Shown piece after piece: positions 16,433-24,400 of a stretch of DNA of 64,000 nt (its first letter is position 1; each line of letters begins with the position of its first letter). Source of the stretch: Caldilineales bacterium (lineage in GTDB: Bacteria; Chloroflexota; Anaerolineae; J102); contig JAIBAP010000010.1 in the NCBI GenBank assembly GCA_019695115.1, positions 1 to 64,000 on the forward strand, given 5' to 3'. The translations under genes and the position numbers were made by a program. The notes under the pieces are model-generated. The model had not been told where the DNA came from, did not search any database, and saw only the letters and a program-made list of their open reading frames with translations.

Positions 16433-17114
16433 TCCCCACCGCAAAACGATAACCGGCCCCATAAACAGTCTCGATGTAGCGAGGGTTTTTGGGGTCGGGT
16501 TCGATTTTGGCGCGCAGGTTGCGGATGTGGACGTCGATCGTGCGTTCGTAGCCCTCGTAGGTGTTGCCCTGCAGGTGATCGAGCAGGTCGAGTCGCGACC
16601 ACACCCGGCCCGGTTTGAACATCAGCGCCTCCAGCAGGCCGAATTCGGACGGGGTGAGATCGACCGGCTTTGCTGCCACGGTCGCCTGACGCGTCTCGCG
16701 ATTGAGCGCCACATCACCAGCTTGCAGCAGATGGTCGTCACCCTTCGCCTCGCCGTTGGCACGGCGTAGCACGGCCCGCACCCGCGCCGATAACTCGCGC
16801 AGGCTGAACGGCTTGGTCACATAGTCATCGGCGCCCAACTCCAGGCCCAGCACCTTGTCGCTCTCCTCCATCCGGGCGGTGAGGACGATGATCGGCGTGC
16901 GGTGACTGGGGCCAACCTCGCGCAGGAACTCGTAGCCACCCATCTCCGGCATCATCAGATCGAGGATGATCAGGTCGGGTGACTCCTGTTCGGCCAGGCG
17001 CAGACCCTCGCGGCCGTTGGCCGCCGTGACCACCCGCCAGCCTTCCTGCTCCAGATAGCTGCTCACCATCTGGCGCAGGTTGCGGGAATCGTCGATAACG
17101 AGGATTTTGGGCAT
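16428..17114 (-). CDS. OmpR/PhoB-family response regulator
   Basis: 228 residues from ATG 17114; the upstream frame lies in repeat sequence. The receiver domain is about residues 1-120 with acidic pair D8/D9, phosphoacceptor D52 (LIILDLMMPEMGG), and Lys101 in TKPFSLREL. The C-terminal winged helix includes DLTPSEFGLLEALMFKPGRVWSRLDLL and YEGYERTIDVHIRNLRAKIEPD. It regulates transcription on phosphorylation by the kinase encoded 160 bases downstream; the intervening repeats may affect coupling. Its 5' leader is CCAATCTCCAATAACC-type array with no ribosome site. Confidence 0.94.
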   Translation of the reverse strand: MPKILVIDDSRNLRQMVSSYLEQEGWRVVTAANGREGLRLAEQESPDLIILDLMMPEMGGYEFLREVGPSHRTPIIVLTARMEESDKVLGLELGADDYVTKPFSLRELSARVRAVLRRANGEAKGDDHLLQAGDVALNRETRQATVAAKPVDLTPSEFGLLEALMFKPGRVWSRLDLLDHLQGNTYEGYERTIDVHIRNLRAKIEPDPKNPRYIETVYGAGYRFAVGK

Positions 17115-17236
17115 GGGGGGGGAGTGGAGATTGGTTATTGGAGATTGGTTATTGGAGATTGAAAGGCGACCTGCCACCTGCGACCTGCGATCCTTCGTTT
17201 CACTCAAGACAAGCTCTGCCACTTGCGACCTGCCAC
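17115..17236 (-). repeat. Composite array between the YceI and response-regulator genes
   Basis: In coding (minus) orientation, GGTAGGTGGCAGGTCGC words follow the YceI stop, then comes GAGTGAAACGAAGG, then CCAATCTCCAATAACC words up to the regulator ATG. This is a G-rich 3' trailer followed by a C-rich 5' leader within 122 bases. Confidence 0.75.
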
Positions 17237-18058
17237 CTACCCATCCACCTGATTGGCGGTGAACTCAAGCTGCAAGGTCACGTCATCGGCGACGGTGTCG
17301 ACCGAGGGAGAGTCGGGGATGAAGAGGCCGAAGTCGCGCCACAGGATTCTGGTCTCGGCCAGCCCCTTGATCTGCTCGGTCGAGACGGCGGTCACGGTCA
17401 CATCGAACACGACCGGGCGCGTCACATCGGTGATGGTGAGATTGCCGGCCACCTGAAAGGCTACGGTATCGCCAGGCAACACCGACGCCGGCATCCCCCG
17501 GATCTCGGTCGGCGCGAAGGTGATGAACTCGAAGTCGTTGGTGCGCAGGATCTGGTTCTTGATCGCCCGGTTGCGGAAGTTGTTGTCGGTGGTGAGGGTG
17601 CGGGCGTTGACCTGGATGACGCCGATCTGCGAGTTGGCCGGGTTGGCGGCGTCGATGCTGATCTGCCCCGCCGCCTGGTTGGTGACGCCAACCACGGTGT
17701 TATCCGCCCCTCGCAACACCTCTTGGATGACAAAGCGCGCTTCGGTTGCTTGCTGCACGATCTCGAAGATCACCGGACCGGTCGCCGCCGGCCCAGGCCC
17801 CGGCGTGGGGCCGGCTGCCGGCTCGGATGCGGGCGTGGCTGAGGAATCAGCCTCCGCCGCTTCCGTCGTAAGGATGGCAGCCGGAGCCTGGGTAGGGGCA
17901 GGCGTGAGCGTGGCCGGTGCGGGGGTGGCAATTGGAAGAGCAGCAATAGGCTGGCTTGCTTCTTCGGGGGTCTTCAAGAAGGTGTAGGCAACGAACACCA
18001 CGACGACGAGACCGACGATGGCGGCGACAGCAAGAATAGCGCTGATTCGTTTGGACAC
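17237..18058 (-). CDS. Membrane-anchored YceI-family protein
   Basis: 273 residues from GTG 18058, preceded by AGGA at a suitable distance. A TTG at 18103, overlapping the previous stop as TTGA, is the alternative start. The N-terminal membrane helix is about residues 5-27 (AILAVAAIVGLVVVVFVAYTF). A Pro/Ala/Thr linker (about 30-90) precedes a YceI lipocalin-like domain: ARFVIQEVLRG, QISIDAANP, RTLTTDNNFRNRAIKNQIL and VTRPVVFDVTVTAV. Such proteins bind isoprenoid-like ligands outside the membrane. It is the second gene after the dioxygenase on the same strand. Confidence 0.87.
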   Translation of the reverse strand: MSKRISAILAVAAIVGLVVVVFVAYTFLKTPEEASQPIAALPIATPAPATLTPAPTQAPAAILTTEAAEADSSATPASEPAAGPTPGPGPAATGPVIFEIVQQATEARFVIQEVLRGADNTVVGVTNQAAGQISIDAANPANSQIGVIQVNARTLTTDNNFRNRAIKNQILRTNDFEFITFAPTEIRGMPASVLPGDTVAFQVAGNLTITDVTRPVVFDVTVTAVSTEQIKGLAETRILWRDFGLFIPDSPSVDTVADDVTLQLEFTANQVDG

Positions 18059-18099
18059 GGTTGAAATCCTGGTGCGGGTGTTGGCGAGTGCGAAGGAGG

Positions 18100-18891
18100 T
18101 CAATCGAGGGCGAAGGCGATATCGAAGGTTGCTTCGTAGTGTGAACCCACCTGCACAACGGGCAACACCATCTGTTCGCCGCCGCTGTTGAGATAGATGT
18201 TGTCCTCGCTGTTATGGGTATCGCGCGTTCCTTTGGCGGCATAGGGCGCCTGGCTATGCACCTGATCGGTGAGACTCTCTTCGAAGAAAAACTGGGAGAT
18301 GAAATGGTAACTGGCTGGGTTGGCGACCAGTGCATCCCGAATCTTGAAATGGATATGGACGGCGCGGCCTCTGTACCAGCCCGGATAGATGGTGGTGAAG
18401 TTGGCTGCTCCGTTTGCATCTGTGACCTGATAACCGCGCAGGAACTTCTGGCCCACAGTGCCTTCGTTCTGAACATCGGAATAAAGGCCGGCTGCGTCAC
18501 AGTGCCAGATATCGACATAGGCGCCGGGAAGGGGAGTGCACTGGTTATTTCCCACGCTAAAGACGCGCAAGGCCAGGCGCAGTTCCGTTCCTACCCGCAC
18601 CAAACCGCTTATGGGATCGCTGCGAATGTCGGCGCGGTTGAGCTGCTCATCGACGAAGTAGGGGCCAACGGTCATCTCCGGACGCACGACACAGATGCCG
18701 CCTGGCGTCGAAGTTGGCGTTGCTGTCGGCTGAGCGGTTCCACCCTCGCCGCCTGTCACCATCGGTAGATAGGTGATCTTGCCCAACAGACCGCCCCCAC
18801 CGAGAAAAAGGGCAAGCGAGCCGCCGCCTACGAGTCCTAGTAGCTGCCGTCGCGTCAAGACGCGGCCGACTTGCCGATCGTCATTGTCCAT
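18100..18891 (-). CDS. Secreted intradiol ring-cleavage dioxygenase-like protein
   Basis: 263 residues. The N-terminus has a Tat-like twin arginine (LTRRQLLGLVGGGSLALFL, about residues 12-30), then KITYLPMV and a Thr/Pro linker. The dioxygenase core from about residue 65 has PEMTVGPYFVDE and DIWHCDAAGLYSD with the first Tyr ligand. GWYRGRAVHIHFKI carries the second Tyr and the two His ligands, so all four Fe(III) ligands of the protocatechuate/catechol 1,2-dioxygenase family are present. Export of such an enzyme suggests oxidation of extracellular aromatics, but the substrate is unknown. ATG 18891 is used; the HtrA gene ends 18 bases upstream. Confidence 0.88.
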   Translation of the reverse strand: MDNDDRQVGRVLTRRQLLGLVGGGSLALFLGGGGLLGKITYLPMVTGGEGGTAQPTATPTSTPGGICVVRPEMTVGPYFVDEQLNRADIRSDPISGLVRVGTELRLALRVFSVGNNQCTPLPGAYVDIWHCDAAGLYSDVQNEGTVGQKFLRGYQVTDANGAANFTTIYPGWYRGRAVHIHFKIRDALVANPASYHFISQFFFEESLTDQVHSQAPYAAKGTRDTHNSEDNIYLNSGGEQMVLPVVQVGSHYEATFDIAFALD

Positions 18892-18908
18892 TTCTGTGTT
18901 CCTCCACT

Positions 18909-20180
18909 TTAGGGCCGGGCGCCGAGGGTCAGCGAGAGGTCGAGCGAGCGCCCGTTGCGCAGCACGGTGACGGTGATCTTCTGGCCTACGGCGGTGTGGA
19001 AGGCCAGATAGCTATTGAGATCCGAGAAATCCTTGATCGGCTGGCTGTCGATCCGCACGACGAGATCGCCGCCTCGTCCGCTGCTGGCATCGGCTGCGCG
19101 CAGCCCGGCGCGGGCGGCGGGGCCGCCGGCCTGGACGCCGAGCACATAGGCGCCCTCGCCCTGGGCAAGACCATAGGCCGCTTGTTCGCTCAGGCTCAGA
19201 CTGTCGGCGAAGCTCACGCCCAGGTAGGGATAGTTATAGCTGCCGGTCTCGATCAGGCTGGGGACGATGCGCCGCACCGCCGCCACCGGGATCGAGAAGC
19301 CCACGCCCGAATTCACCCCGGTATCGGTGGCGATGGCCGAGTTGATGCCGACCACCTCGCCGGCGAGATTGAGCAGTGGCCCGCCCGAATTGCCGGGATT
19401 GATGGGAGCGTCGGTCTGGATGACCTCGGGCAGTGAATAGGCATTGGTCGAGGTCGTAGCGCCGCGCTGCGAGCGCAGGCTACGGTCGAGGCCGCTGACG
19501 ATGCCGAGCGACATCGAACCTTGCTCGCCAAAAGGATTGCCGATGGCGACGACGAACTGTCCCACCTGAACGGCGTCGGGTTGCGCCAGGGGCAGGGGCG
19601 TGACGCCCGCCGGCAGGTCACCAACTTTGAGCACGGCCAGGTCGCTATCGACATCGCGACCGACCAGCGTCGCCCGTTGGCGCTCGCCATCGGCGAAGAC
19701 GACCTCGAAACTACTGCCACCCGAGACGACATGATTGTTGGTGACGATGTGACCTTCATCATCGTAGACGAAGCCGCTGCCGCTGCCGAGATTGGGGACG
19801 ATGATATAGACGACGGCCGGGTTGGTGCGCTGATACAGGTCAATCAGCATCTGTTGGAGGTCGGAACTGAAGGCGGGGGCGCTGGTTTGCGGCAAGGCGA
19901 CTGCGACTGTGGCGGTCGGGGCGCCGGCCTGAGCGTTGGCTTCTGCTTGCAGCCGTTGTACGACCTGCTGCACGATGGTCTCGATGCGGCCATTGTCCGT
20001 GCTCTCAGCGGTTGCCAGACGCCGCACCACCTGCTCGACGATGGCATTGGCATCGAGTGTTGGCGCCGCCGTTGGTTCGACATCGGGACGAGCCGCGCCA
20101 CAGGCGCCGAGGCTGAGGGTCAAGACAAGCAAGACGGCGGCAACGAGGGAAAGGCGCAGCCGCAAAAGGGGGGCGGACAT
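18909..20180 (-). CDS. HtrA/DegP-type serine protease with PDZ domain, lipoprotein
   Basis: 423 residues from ATG 20180; the longer start at 20225 would place a charged His-rich stretch before the signal. Lipobox LTLSLGAC is at about 25-32. A Pro/Thr linker and a helical segment (about 50-85) follow. The trypsin-like domain has a complete triad: His in IVTNNHVVSGG, Asp in DVDSDLAVLKV and Ser in INPGNSGGPLL. One PDZ domain (YLGVSFADSL to VTVLRNGRSLDLSLTLG) is C-terminal. It degrades or chaperones misfolded envelope proteins. Neighbours are other exported proteins and a two-component pair. Confidence 0.93.
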   Translation of the reverse strand: MSAPLLRLRLSLVAAVLLVLTLSLGACGAARPDVEPTAAPTLDANAIVEQVVRRLATAESTDNGRIETIVQQVVQRLQAEANAQAGAPTATVAVALPQTSAPAFSSDLQQMLIDLYQRTNPAVVYIIVPNLGSGSGFVYDDEGHIVTNNHVVSGGSSFEVVFADGERQRATLVGRDVDSDLAVLKVGDLPAGVTPLPLAQPDAVQVGQFVVAIGNPFGEQGSMSLGIVSGLDRSLRSQRGATTSTNAYSLPEVIQTDAPINPGNSGGPLLNLAGEVVGINSAIATDTGVNSGVGFSIPVAAVRRIVPSLIETGSYNYPYLGVSFADSLSLSEQAAYGLAQGEGAYVLGVQAGGPAARAGLRAADASSGRGGDLVVRIDSQPIKDFSDLNSYLAFHTAVGQKITVTVLRNGRSLDLSLTLGARP

Positions 20181-20319
20181 GGTGTGTGCGACCGGTGGAT
20201 GGAAATGGTGAGCCTGGCGTCGCAAGCAAGGAACTTACGACGCCAGGCGACGGAAAGGGAAGGGGCGGGCGACTGGCGGCGCCGACTAGTGGGGGCGTCG
20301 CCGGGCGCCCTGGCGGGAG

Positions 20320-21126
20320 TTAGAAGCGGAAGAACGAGGGGGTTGTGGTAGTGGAGGGAGCCGTCGAGGAACTGCCCGACGAGGGGGCGCCGAACCACTG
20401 GCCGTCGAAACCGCCGCGCCCGTGGCCGCGTCCACCAAAGCCGTGCATCCCGAAGTCAGGGCCGCCGAGACCGCGCATCCCGAAGCCGAAGCTCTGGTTG
20501 CTGAGGATCTGATCGGCCTGAGCCTGCGTGATCACGCCCGCCTTGACGGCGGCGTTGACGGCATCTTCGTAGAGCGAGCGGATCTTGTCCTGCAGGCCTT
20601 GCGTCTGGAAGTAATTCTGCAACGCCTGCTGAGCCTTCATCTGGTCGGCCTGCTCCTGGGTGATGTTGCCGGCCTCGACGGCAGCGGCCAGAGCCGCATC
20701 CTGGGCCTTGACCCTGGCAGCCTGGAGGTCAGCGGTCGAGATGTCCAGGGCCTTGGCCAGGAGTGCTTCCATGTCGATGGTGTCGGCGCCGAGCAGTCCG
20801 AAGTGGCCAAGTTCGCGGCCCCAGACGCTGCCCGACCGCTGCTTGAGGGCGTCGGCCTGGGCCTGCGTGATCAGCCCATCGGCCAGCGCCTGGTCGATGG
20901 CAGCATCATTGGCCTCTTGCTGGGCCGTCTGCAACTCGGCGGCAGTGATGCCGAGGGCGTCGGCCAGGTAGGTGTCACTGACGCCAGTGCCGCCGCGTCC
21001 ACCGAGACCGCCCGGGCCACCGTGGGCGGAGGCCGTCTGCGCCGAGGTCAACGAAACCACCAGTGCAAATGCAGCGACGGCGACAGCGCCGGTAACGAGG
21101 GTGAGCCATTTCCTGCTTCTTGTCAT
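20320..21126 (-). CDS. Secreted YckD/DUF2680-like helical repeat protein
   Basis: 268 residues. ATG 21126 follows CAAGGAGAACC. The signal peptide is about 1-33 (AVAVAAFALVVSLTSAQTASA). Three related helical modules follow: ALGITAAELQTAQQEAND with GLITQAQADALKQR, ALDISTADLQAARVKAQD with GNITQEQADQMKAQ, and a partial third with GVITQAQADQILSN. The Gly-rich tail (GMRGLGGPDFGMHGFGGRG) ends in Ser/Thr. The repeated 'xITQxQAD' turns match the DUF2680/YckD type, whose function is not established. It lies in the exported-protein cluster. Confidence 0.78.
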   Translation of the reverse strand: MTRSRKWLTLVTGAVAVAAFALVVSLTSAQTASAHGGPGGLGGRGGTGVSDTYLADALGITAAELQTAQQEANDAAIDQALADGLITQAQADALKQRSGSVWGRELGHFGLLGADTIDMEALLAKALDISTADLQAARVKAQDAALAAAVEAGNITQEQADQMKAQQALQNYFQTQGLQDKIRSLYEDAVNAAVKAGVITQAQADQILSNQSFGFGMRGLGGPDFGMHGFGGRGHGRGGFDGQWFGAPSSGSSSTAPSTTTTPSFFRF

Positions 21127-21297
21127 CTTGGTTCTCCTTGAGAGAGTGTGAGAAAGCTGGGAGGGGAGACCGATTGCTCCGCTCCGGCAAACCATCAGCG
21201 TGGTTTGTTGCTTGCAGCTTAGCCGTTTTGGCGCTGGTAATGGTTCAGGAAATATGAAGAGATGGTGGAGGGATTGTTCATCCGTAAGCGCATGCCA

Positions 21298-22212
21298 TCA
21301 TTCCCTGGCGGAGCCAGAGGCCCCGGACAGATAGAATCGAAACCAGGCCAGCGTCCGCTCCCAAGCGTCGGCTGCAGCAACAGGGTCGTAGCTGCTAGCG
21401 CGGGTGTCGTTGAAAAAGGCGTGTTGGGCGCCCTCGTAGAGTTGAAACTCGTTTGGCACGCCGCTGGCGTCGAAAACGGCGTGCATGGCGCGATAGCCAT
21501 CGGCAGGGATGCGGTCGGCACTGCCAAGTAGGCTGAGGATGGGCGCCCTGACACGAGCGGCCTCGCCGGGGCCGAGCGGAGAGCCATAGAAGACGACGGC
21601 AGCATCGAGACTGGGGTCGCTGGCGGCGGTCTGCAACACCAGCCCGCCACCCATGCAGAAGCCGACGATGCCCACCTTGCCATTGCTGCCATCTTGCGCC
21701 CTCAACCAGGTCATGGCCTGCTGGATCTCGGACACAGCGGCAGCACTATCCAGCGCCATCGCCAATTTGCGGGCCTCGTTCGGTTCCGTCGTTGCCACCC
21801 CATGATAGAGGTCGGGCGCGAAGGCCACGAAACCGGCCCCGGCAAAGCGCCGCGCCACCTCCTTGATATGGTCATTCAGTCCCCACCATTCCTGGATGAC
21901 GATGACGGCCGGCTTCTGCTCCCCATCCTCATCAAAAGCCAGATAACCGGTCAGTTTCTCGCCCCCCGCCTCGGCATATTCGACCACACCAGCGCTCAGC
22001 CCGTCCTCGCTGGCCAGACCCGGAGAAGTGGGCGGCTGAGTGGCATCGACCACAGGCGGCGGCGGCCCAGCCACAGGCGCGCAGGCTGCAAGCAGGCTGG
22101 TGGCTGCAGCCAGGCTGCCAAAGGCCACGGTCGCTCTGGTCAGAAACTCCCGGCGACTGATGTCGCCGGTCTGAAGGGCATGGACCAGTTCTTGGGATTG
22201 CACGCGATTCAT
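21298..22212 (-). CDS. Exported dienelactone hydrolase family protein
   Basis: 304 residues. ATG 22212 follows GGAAGGAG. The N-terminus has twin Arg (ISRREFLTRA) and a lipobox-like LLAAC, so it is an exported lipoprotein. Alpha/beta hydrolase of the DLH type: Glu in VIQEWWGLND, nucleophile Cys in GFCMGGG, Asp in LGSADRIPADG and His in EGAQHAFFND. It hydrolyses dienelactone or other esters. Its occurrence in the same cluster as a secreted intradiol dioxygenase suggests linked steps, since dienelactones arise from ring cleavage of chlorocatechols, but this is only suggestive. Confidence 0.9.
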   Translation of the reverse strand: MNRVQSQELVHALQTGDISRREFLTRATVAFGSLAAATSLLAACAPVAGPPPPVVDATQPPTSPGLASEDGLSAGVVEYAEAGGEKLTGYLAFDEDGEQKPAVIVIQEWWGLNDHIKEVARRFAGAGFVAFAPDLYHGVATTEPNEARKLAMALDSAAAVSEIQQAMTWLRAQDGSNGKVGIVGFCMGGGLVLQTAASDPSLDAAVVFYGSPLGPGEAARVRAPILSLLGSADRIPADGYRAMHAVFDASGVPNEFQLYEGAQHAFFNDTRASSYDPVAAADAWERTLAWFRFYLSGASGSARE

Positions 22213-22740
22213 CGGATAGCTCCTTCCTTGACTACCCACCTGACTGTTTCCCTAGTTGAACCTGCCGGGTGGAGCGAAGTTGGTGTCGTTGGTGTACGAC
22301 AGTTTAGCCGCAATGGCTCCCCCTGACAGCAACAAGGATCGCAGAAACAGCAGATGGTGAGAAGCGCCCCTGCTCAGGAGGGCGGCGTCAGCTACGGTGT
22401 TGCCACCTTTGCCTGGTGCAGATGCCACCAATGACCCCCATCCTACCTTCCGCCCCACCCGGCCGCCGGTCGCACCACCGCCGCATCCTGCTGCTCTGCG
22501 GCTTTGTCACCCATCGCTTCAGTCAGGGCATCCCGTAAGGAAGGCGAGTAGGTGCCCGCCGCTGCTGGGGGTTGATCCGCGAAGGGCGCGAAGTAACGCG
22601 AATAGGGGAGCATTTTCACACGCCGCGCCGAACAGCTATACTCTGCCCCACCGTTCGCCCCCCTCCCCCCCAATCTCTCAATCTCCCCTTCTCTCCCCCT
22701 CCCTGCGTCCCTGCGTCTCCCCTTCTCTCCCCCTCCCCCC
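22213..22740. other. Divergent intergenic region
   Basis: 528 bases between the DLH and GNAT starts with no supported gene. Short open frames have no family features. 22665-22740 is a C/T-rich array (CTCTCCCCCTCCCTGCGTCC words) running up to the GNAT ATG without a Shine-Dalgarno. Confidence 0.6.
22665..22740 (+). repeat. CTCCCCTTCTCTCCCCCTCC leader array before the GNAT gene
   Basis: Pyrimidine words CTCCCCTTCTC, CCCTGCGTC and CTCTCCCCCTC are repeated and end directly at the ATG. A related CCCTGCGTC/CTCTCCATC array lies at 60715-60785. Confidence 0.75.
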
Positions 22741-23535
22741 ATGATCCGCCCCCTCACCAACGCCGACCGCGACTCCGCCTATGCCTTCTGCGCCCAGAAC
22801 CCGCCCCTCAACCTCTATTTCCTGGGAAATCTGGAGACGCTGGGGCTGGAAACCGACATCTGCCAGTTCTGGGGCAGCTTCGACGCGCAGAGCCAGATCA
22901 ACGGCGTCCTCAACCGCTATATGGATGGCTGGAACATCGCCGATGGGCCGGGCTGCGATTACGCCGGCTTCGGCCAGGTGCTGGATTCCCATCCTGCCGG
23001 CGCCGCCCGCCTGCAAGACAACACCCGCCACACCCCCAGCTTCCAGCCATTCATCCACCGCTACCGGGCCGGTGAAGAGATCATCGAATATCTCTGCGAC
23101 CTCGACGCCGCCGACTTCAACCCGACCGGCGCCCTGTGGCCCGTGCGCCGCGCCACCCTGGCCGATTTCGACGCCCTCTGCGCCCTCTATGCCGGGGCCG
23201 AGGACATGGCCCGCACCCCCCGCGGCGTCGAGCGCCCCCTCACCAGCGGGCGCGTCTTCGTCGTCGAAATCGCTGGCGCCATCGTCAGCTCGGTTTTGAC
23301 CAACGCCGAAACACGCACAGCCGCCATGATCGGCGGCGTCTACACCCCGCCCCACCACCGCGGCCACGGCTATGCCTTTGCCGCCATGTCCGCCCTCTGC
23401 CGCTCCCTGCTCGACGACGGCCTGCGCCCCGTTCTCTACTACCACCACCCCGCCGCCGGCGCCATCTACCGCCGCCTGGGCTTCCGCGACCTGGGCCTGT
23501 GGCGGGCGGTGAGATTGGAGAGAGTAGACAGGTAG
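22741..23535 (+). CDS. GNAT family N-acetyltransferase
   Basis: 264 residues. The C-terminal half (about 130-255) is a GNAT fold: the acetyl-CoA loop is PPHHRGHGYAFAAMSALC, followed by RPVLYYHHPAAGAIYRRLGFRDLG. The N-terminal half (ADRDSAYAFCAQNPPLNLYFLGNLE) resembles the first GNAT-like domain of two-domain acetyltransferases. The acceptor substrate is unknown. The last codons (RVDR) and the TAG stop are made by a GTAGACAGG repeat, so the native C-terminus may have been a few residues different. Confidence 0.85.
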   Translation: MIRPLTNADRDSAYAFCAQNPPLNLYFLGNLETLGLETDICQFWGSFDAQSQINGVLNRYMDGWNIADGPGCDYAGFGQVLDSHPAGAARLQDNTRHTPSFQPFIHRYRAGEEIIEYLCDLDAADFNPTGALWPVRRATLADFDALCALYAGAEDMARTPRGVERPLTSGRVFVVEIAGAIVSSVLTNAETRTAAMIGGVYTPPHHRGHGYAFAAMSALCRSLLDDGLRPVLYYHHPAAGAIYRRLGFRDLGLWRAVRLERVDR

Positions 23536-23640
23536 ACAGGTAGACAGGTAGACAGGTAGACAAGTGGCAGGTCGCAAGTGGCAGGTCGCAGGTGGCAGAG
23601 CTTGTCCTGAGTGAAACGATGGATCGCAGGTGGCAGGTGG
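23520..23640 (+). repeat. GTAGACAGG and GGTGGCAGGTCGC arrays after the GNAT gene
   Basis: GTAGACAGG is repeated five times from 23525, supplying the stop codon. AAGTGGCAGGTCGCAGG words follow, then GCAGAGCTTGTCCTGAGTG (23595-23613), the inverse of the family at 5651. It is G-rich in the coding direction. Confidence 0.85.
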
Positions 23641-23647
23641 CAGGTGA

Positions 23648-23728
23648 CAATCTCCAATAACCAATAACCAATCTCCAATCTCCACGCACCACGCACCACG
23701 GAACTCGGAACTCGGAACACGGAACACC
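23648..23728 (+). repeat. CCAATCTCCAATAACC and CACGCACCACG leader array before purE
   Basis: C/A-rich words CAATCTCCAATAACC, CACGCACCACG and GGAACTCGGAACAC run up to the ATG at 23729, with no Shine-Dalgarno. It is the complement-type word family of the trailer at 10040. Confidence 0.8.
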
Positions 23729-24208
23729 ATGCTCATCCCCATCCTCATGGGGTCGGTTGCCGACCTCGAACACGCCCGGAAAATCGTCAAGGCCCTCGAT
23801 GCTTTCGGTCTCGCCAGCGAGATGCGCGTGGCCTCGGCCCACAAGACGCTGGAGCACCTCATCGCCGTGCTGGATGAGTACGAAAGCCGGGACGAGCCGC
23901 GCGTCTACATCACCATCGCCGGGCGCTCGAACGCCCTCAGTGGGGCGGTGGATGCCCGCGTCAGCGCCCCCGTCATCGCCTGCCCGCCCTACTCCGACAG
24001 CTTCGGCGGGGCCGATATCTTCTCCTCGATCCGCACCCCATCGGGCGTGGCCCCGGCCCTGGTGCTCGACCCCGACAACGCCGCCCTGCTCGCCGCCAAG
24101 ATCCTGGCGCTCGGCGACAAAGCCCTGGCCGAGCGCGTGCGGCAGGCGCAAGAGGCAGGCCGCAACAAGGTCATCGACGCCGACGCCTGGCTGCGCACGC
24201 TTTCGTGA
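23729..24208 (+). CDS. purE: Class II-type PurE, phosphoribosylaminoimidazole carboxylase
   Basis: 159 residues. PurE fold: ILMGSVADLEHARKI at the N-terminus, then SAHKTLEHL, ITIAGRSNALSGAVDARV, VIACPPYSDSFGGADIFSS and IRTPSGVAPALVL. The Lys in SAHK, AGRSN in place of AGGAAHLPG, and CPPY followed by SSIRTPSG match the metazoan PAICS/class II PurE pattern. That form carboxylates AIR directly with CO2 and needs no PurK. Class I bacterial PurE instead has SAHR and isomerises N5-CAIR. No other purine gene is adjacent. Confidence 0.87.
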   Translation: MLIPILMGSVADLEHARKIVKALDAFGLASEMRVASAHKTLEHLIAVLDEYESRDEPRVYITIAGRSNALSGAVDARVSAPVIACPPYSDSFGGADIFSSIRTPSGVAPALVLDPDNAALLAAKILALGDKALAERVRQAQEAGRNKVIDADAWLRTLS

Positions 24209-24236
24209 GCGACCTTCCTACGCCCTGCACACCTGT

Positions 24237-24264
24237 TTGACAAATCCCCAACTCCCGTTATACT
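24237..24264 (+). promoter_or_regulatory. Promoter of the branched-chain amino-acid ABC operon
   Basis: TTGACA at 24237-24242, a 16-base spacer and TATACT at 24259-24264, about 137 bases upstream of the binding-protein ATG. It is the best sigma-70 match in this region. Confidence 0.65.
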
Positions 24265-24400
24265 TCCCCCCACCAAATCGGGGAATCGAATGTTTTGTGC
24301 ACTCAACGTCGAGTCGTCTGTTTTTCGCACCTCACCACGTTGGCGTGATGAACACGCCGCCACCACCCTCTCACTCACCTCATTCAAGGAGAAGAAGCGT

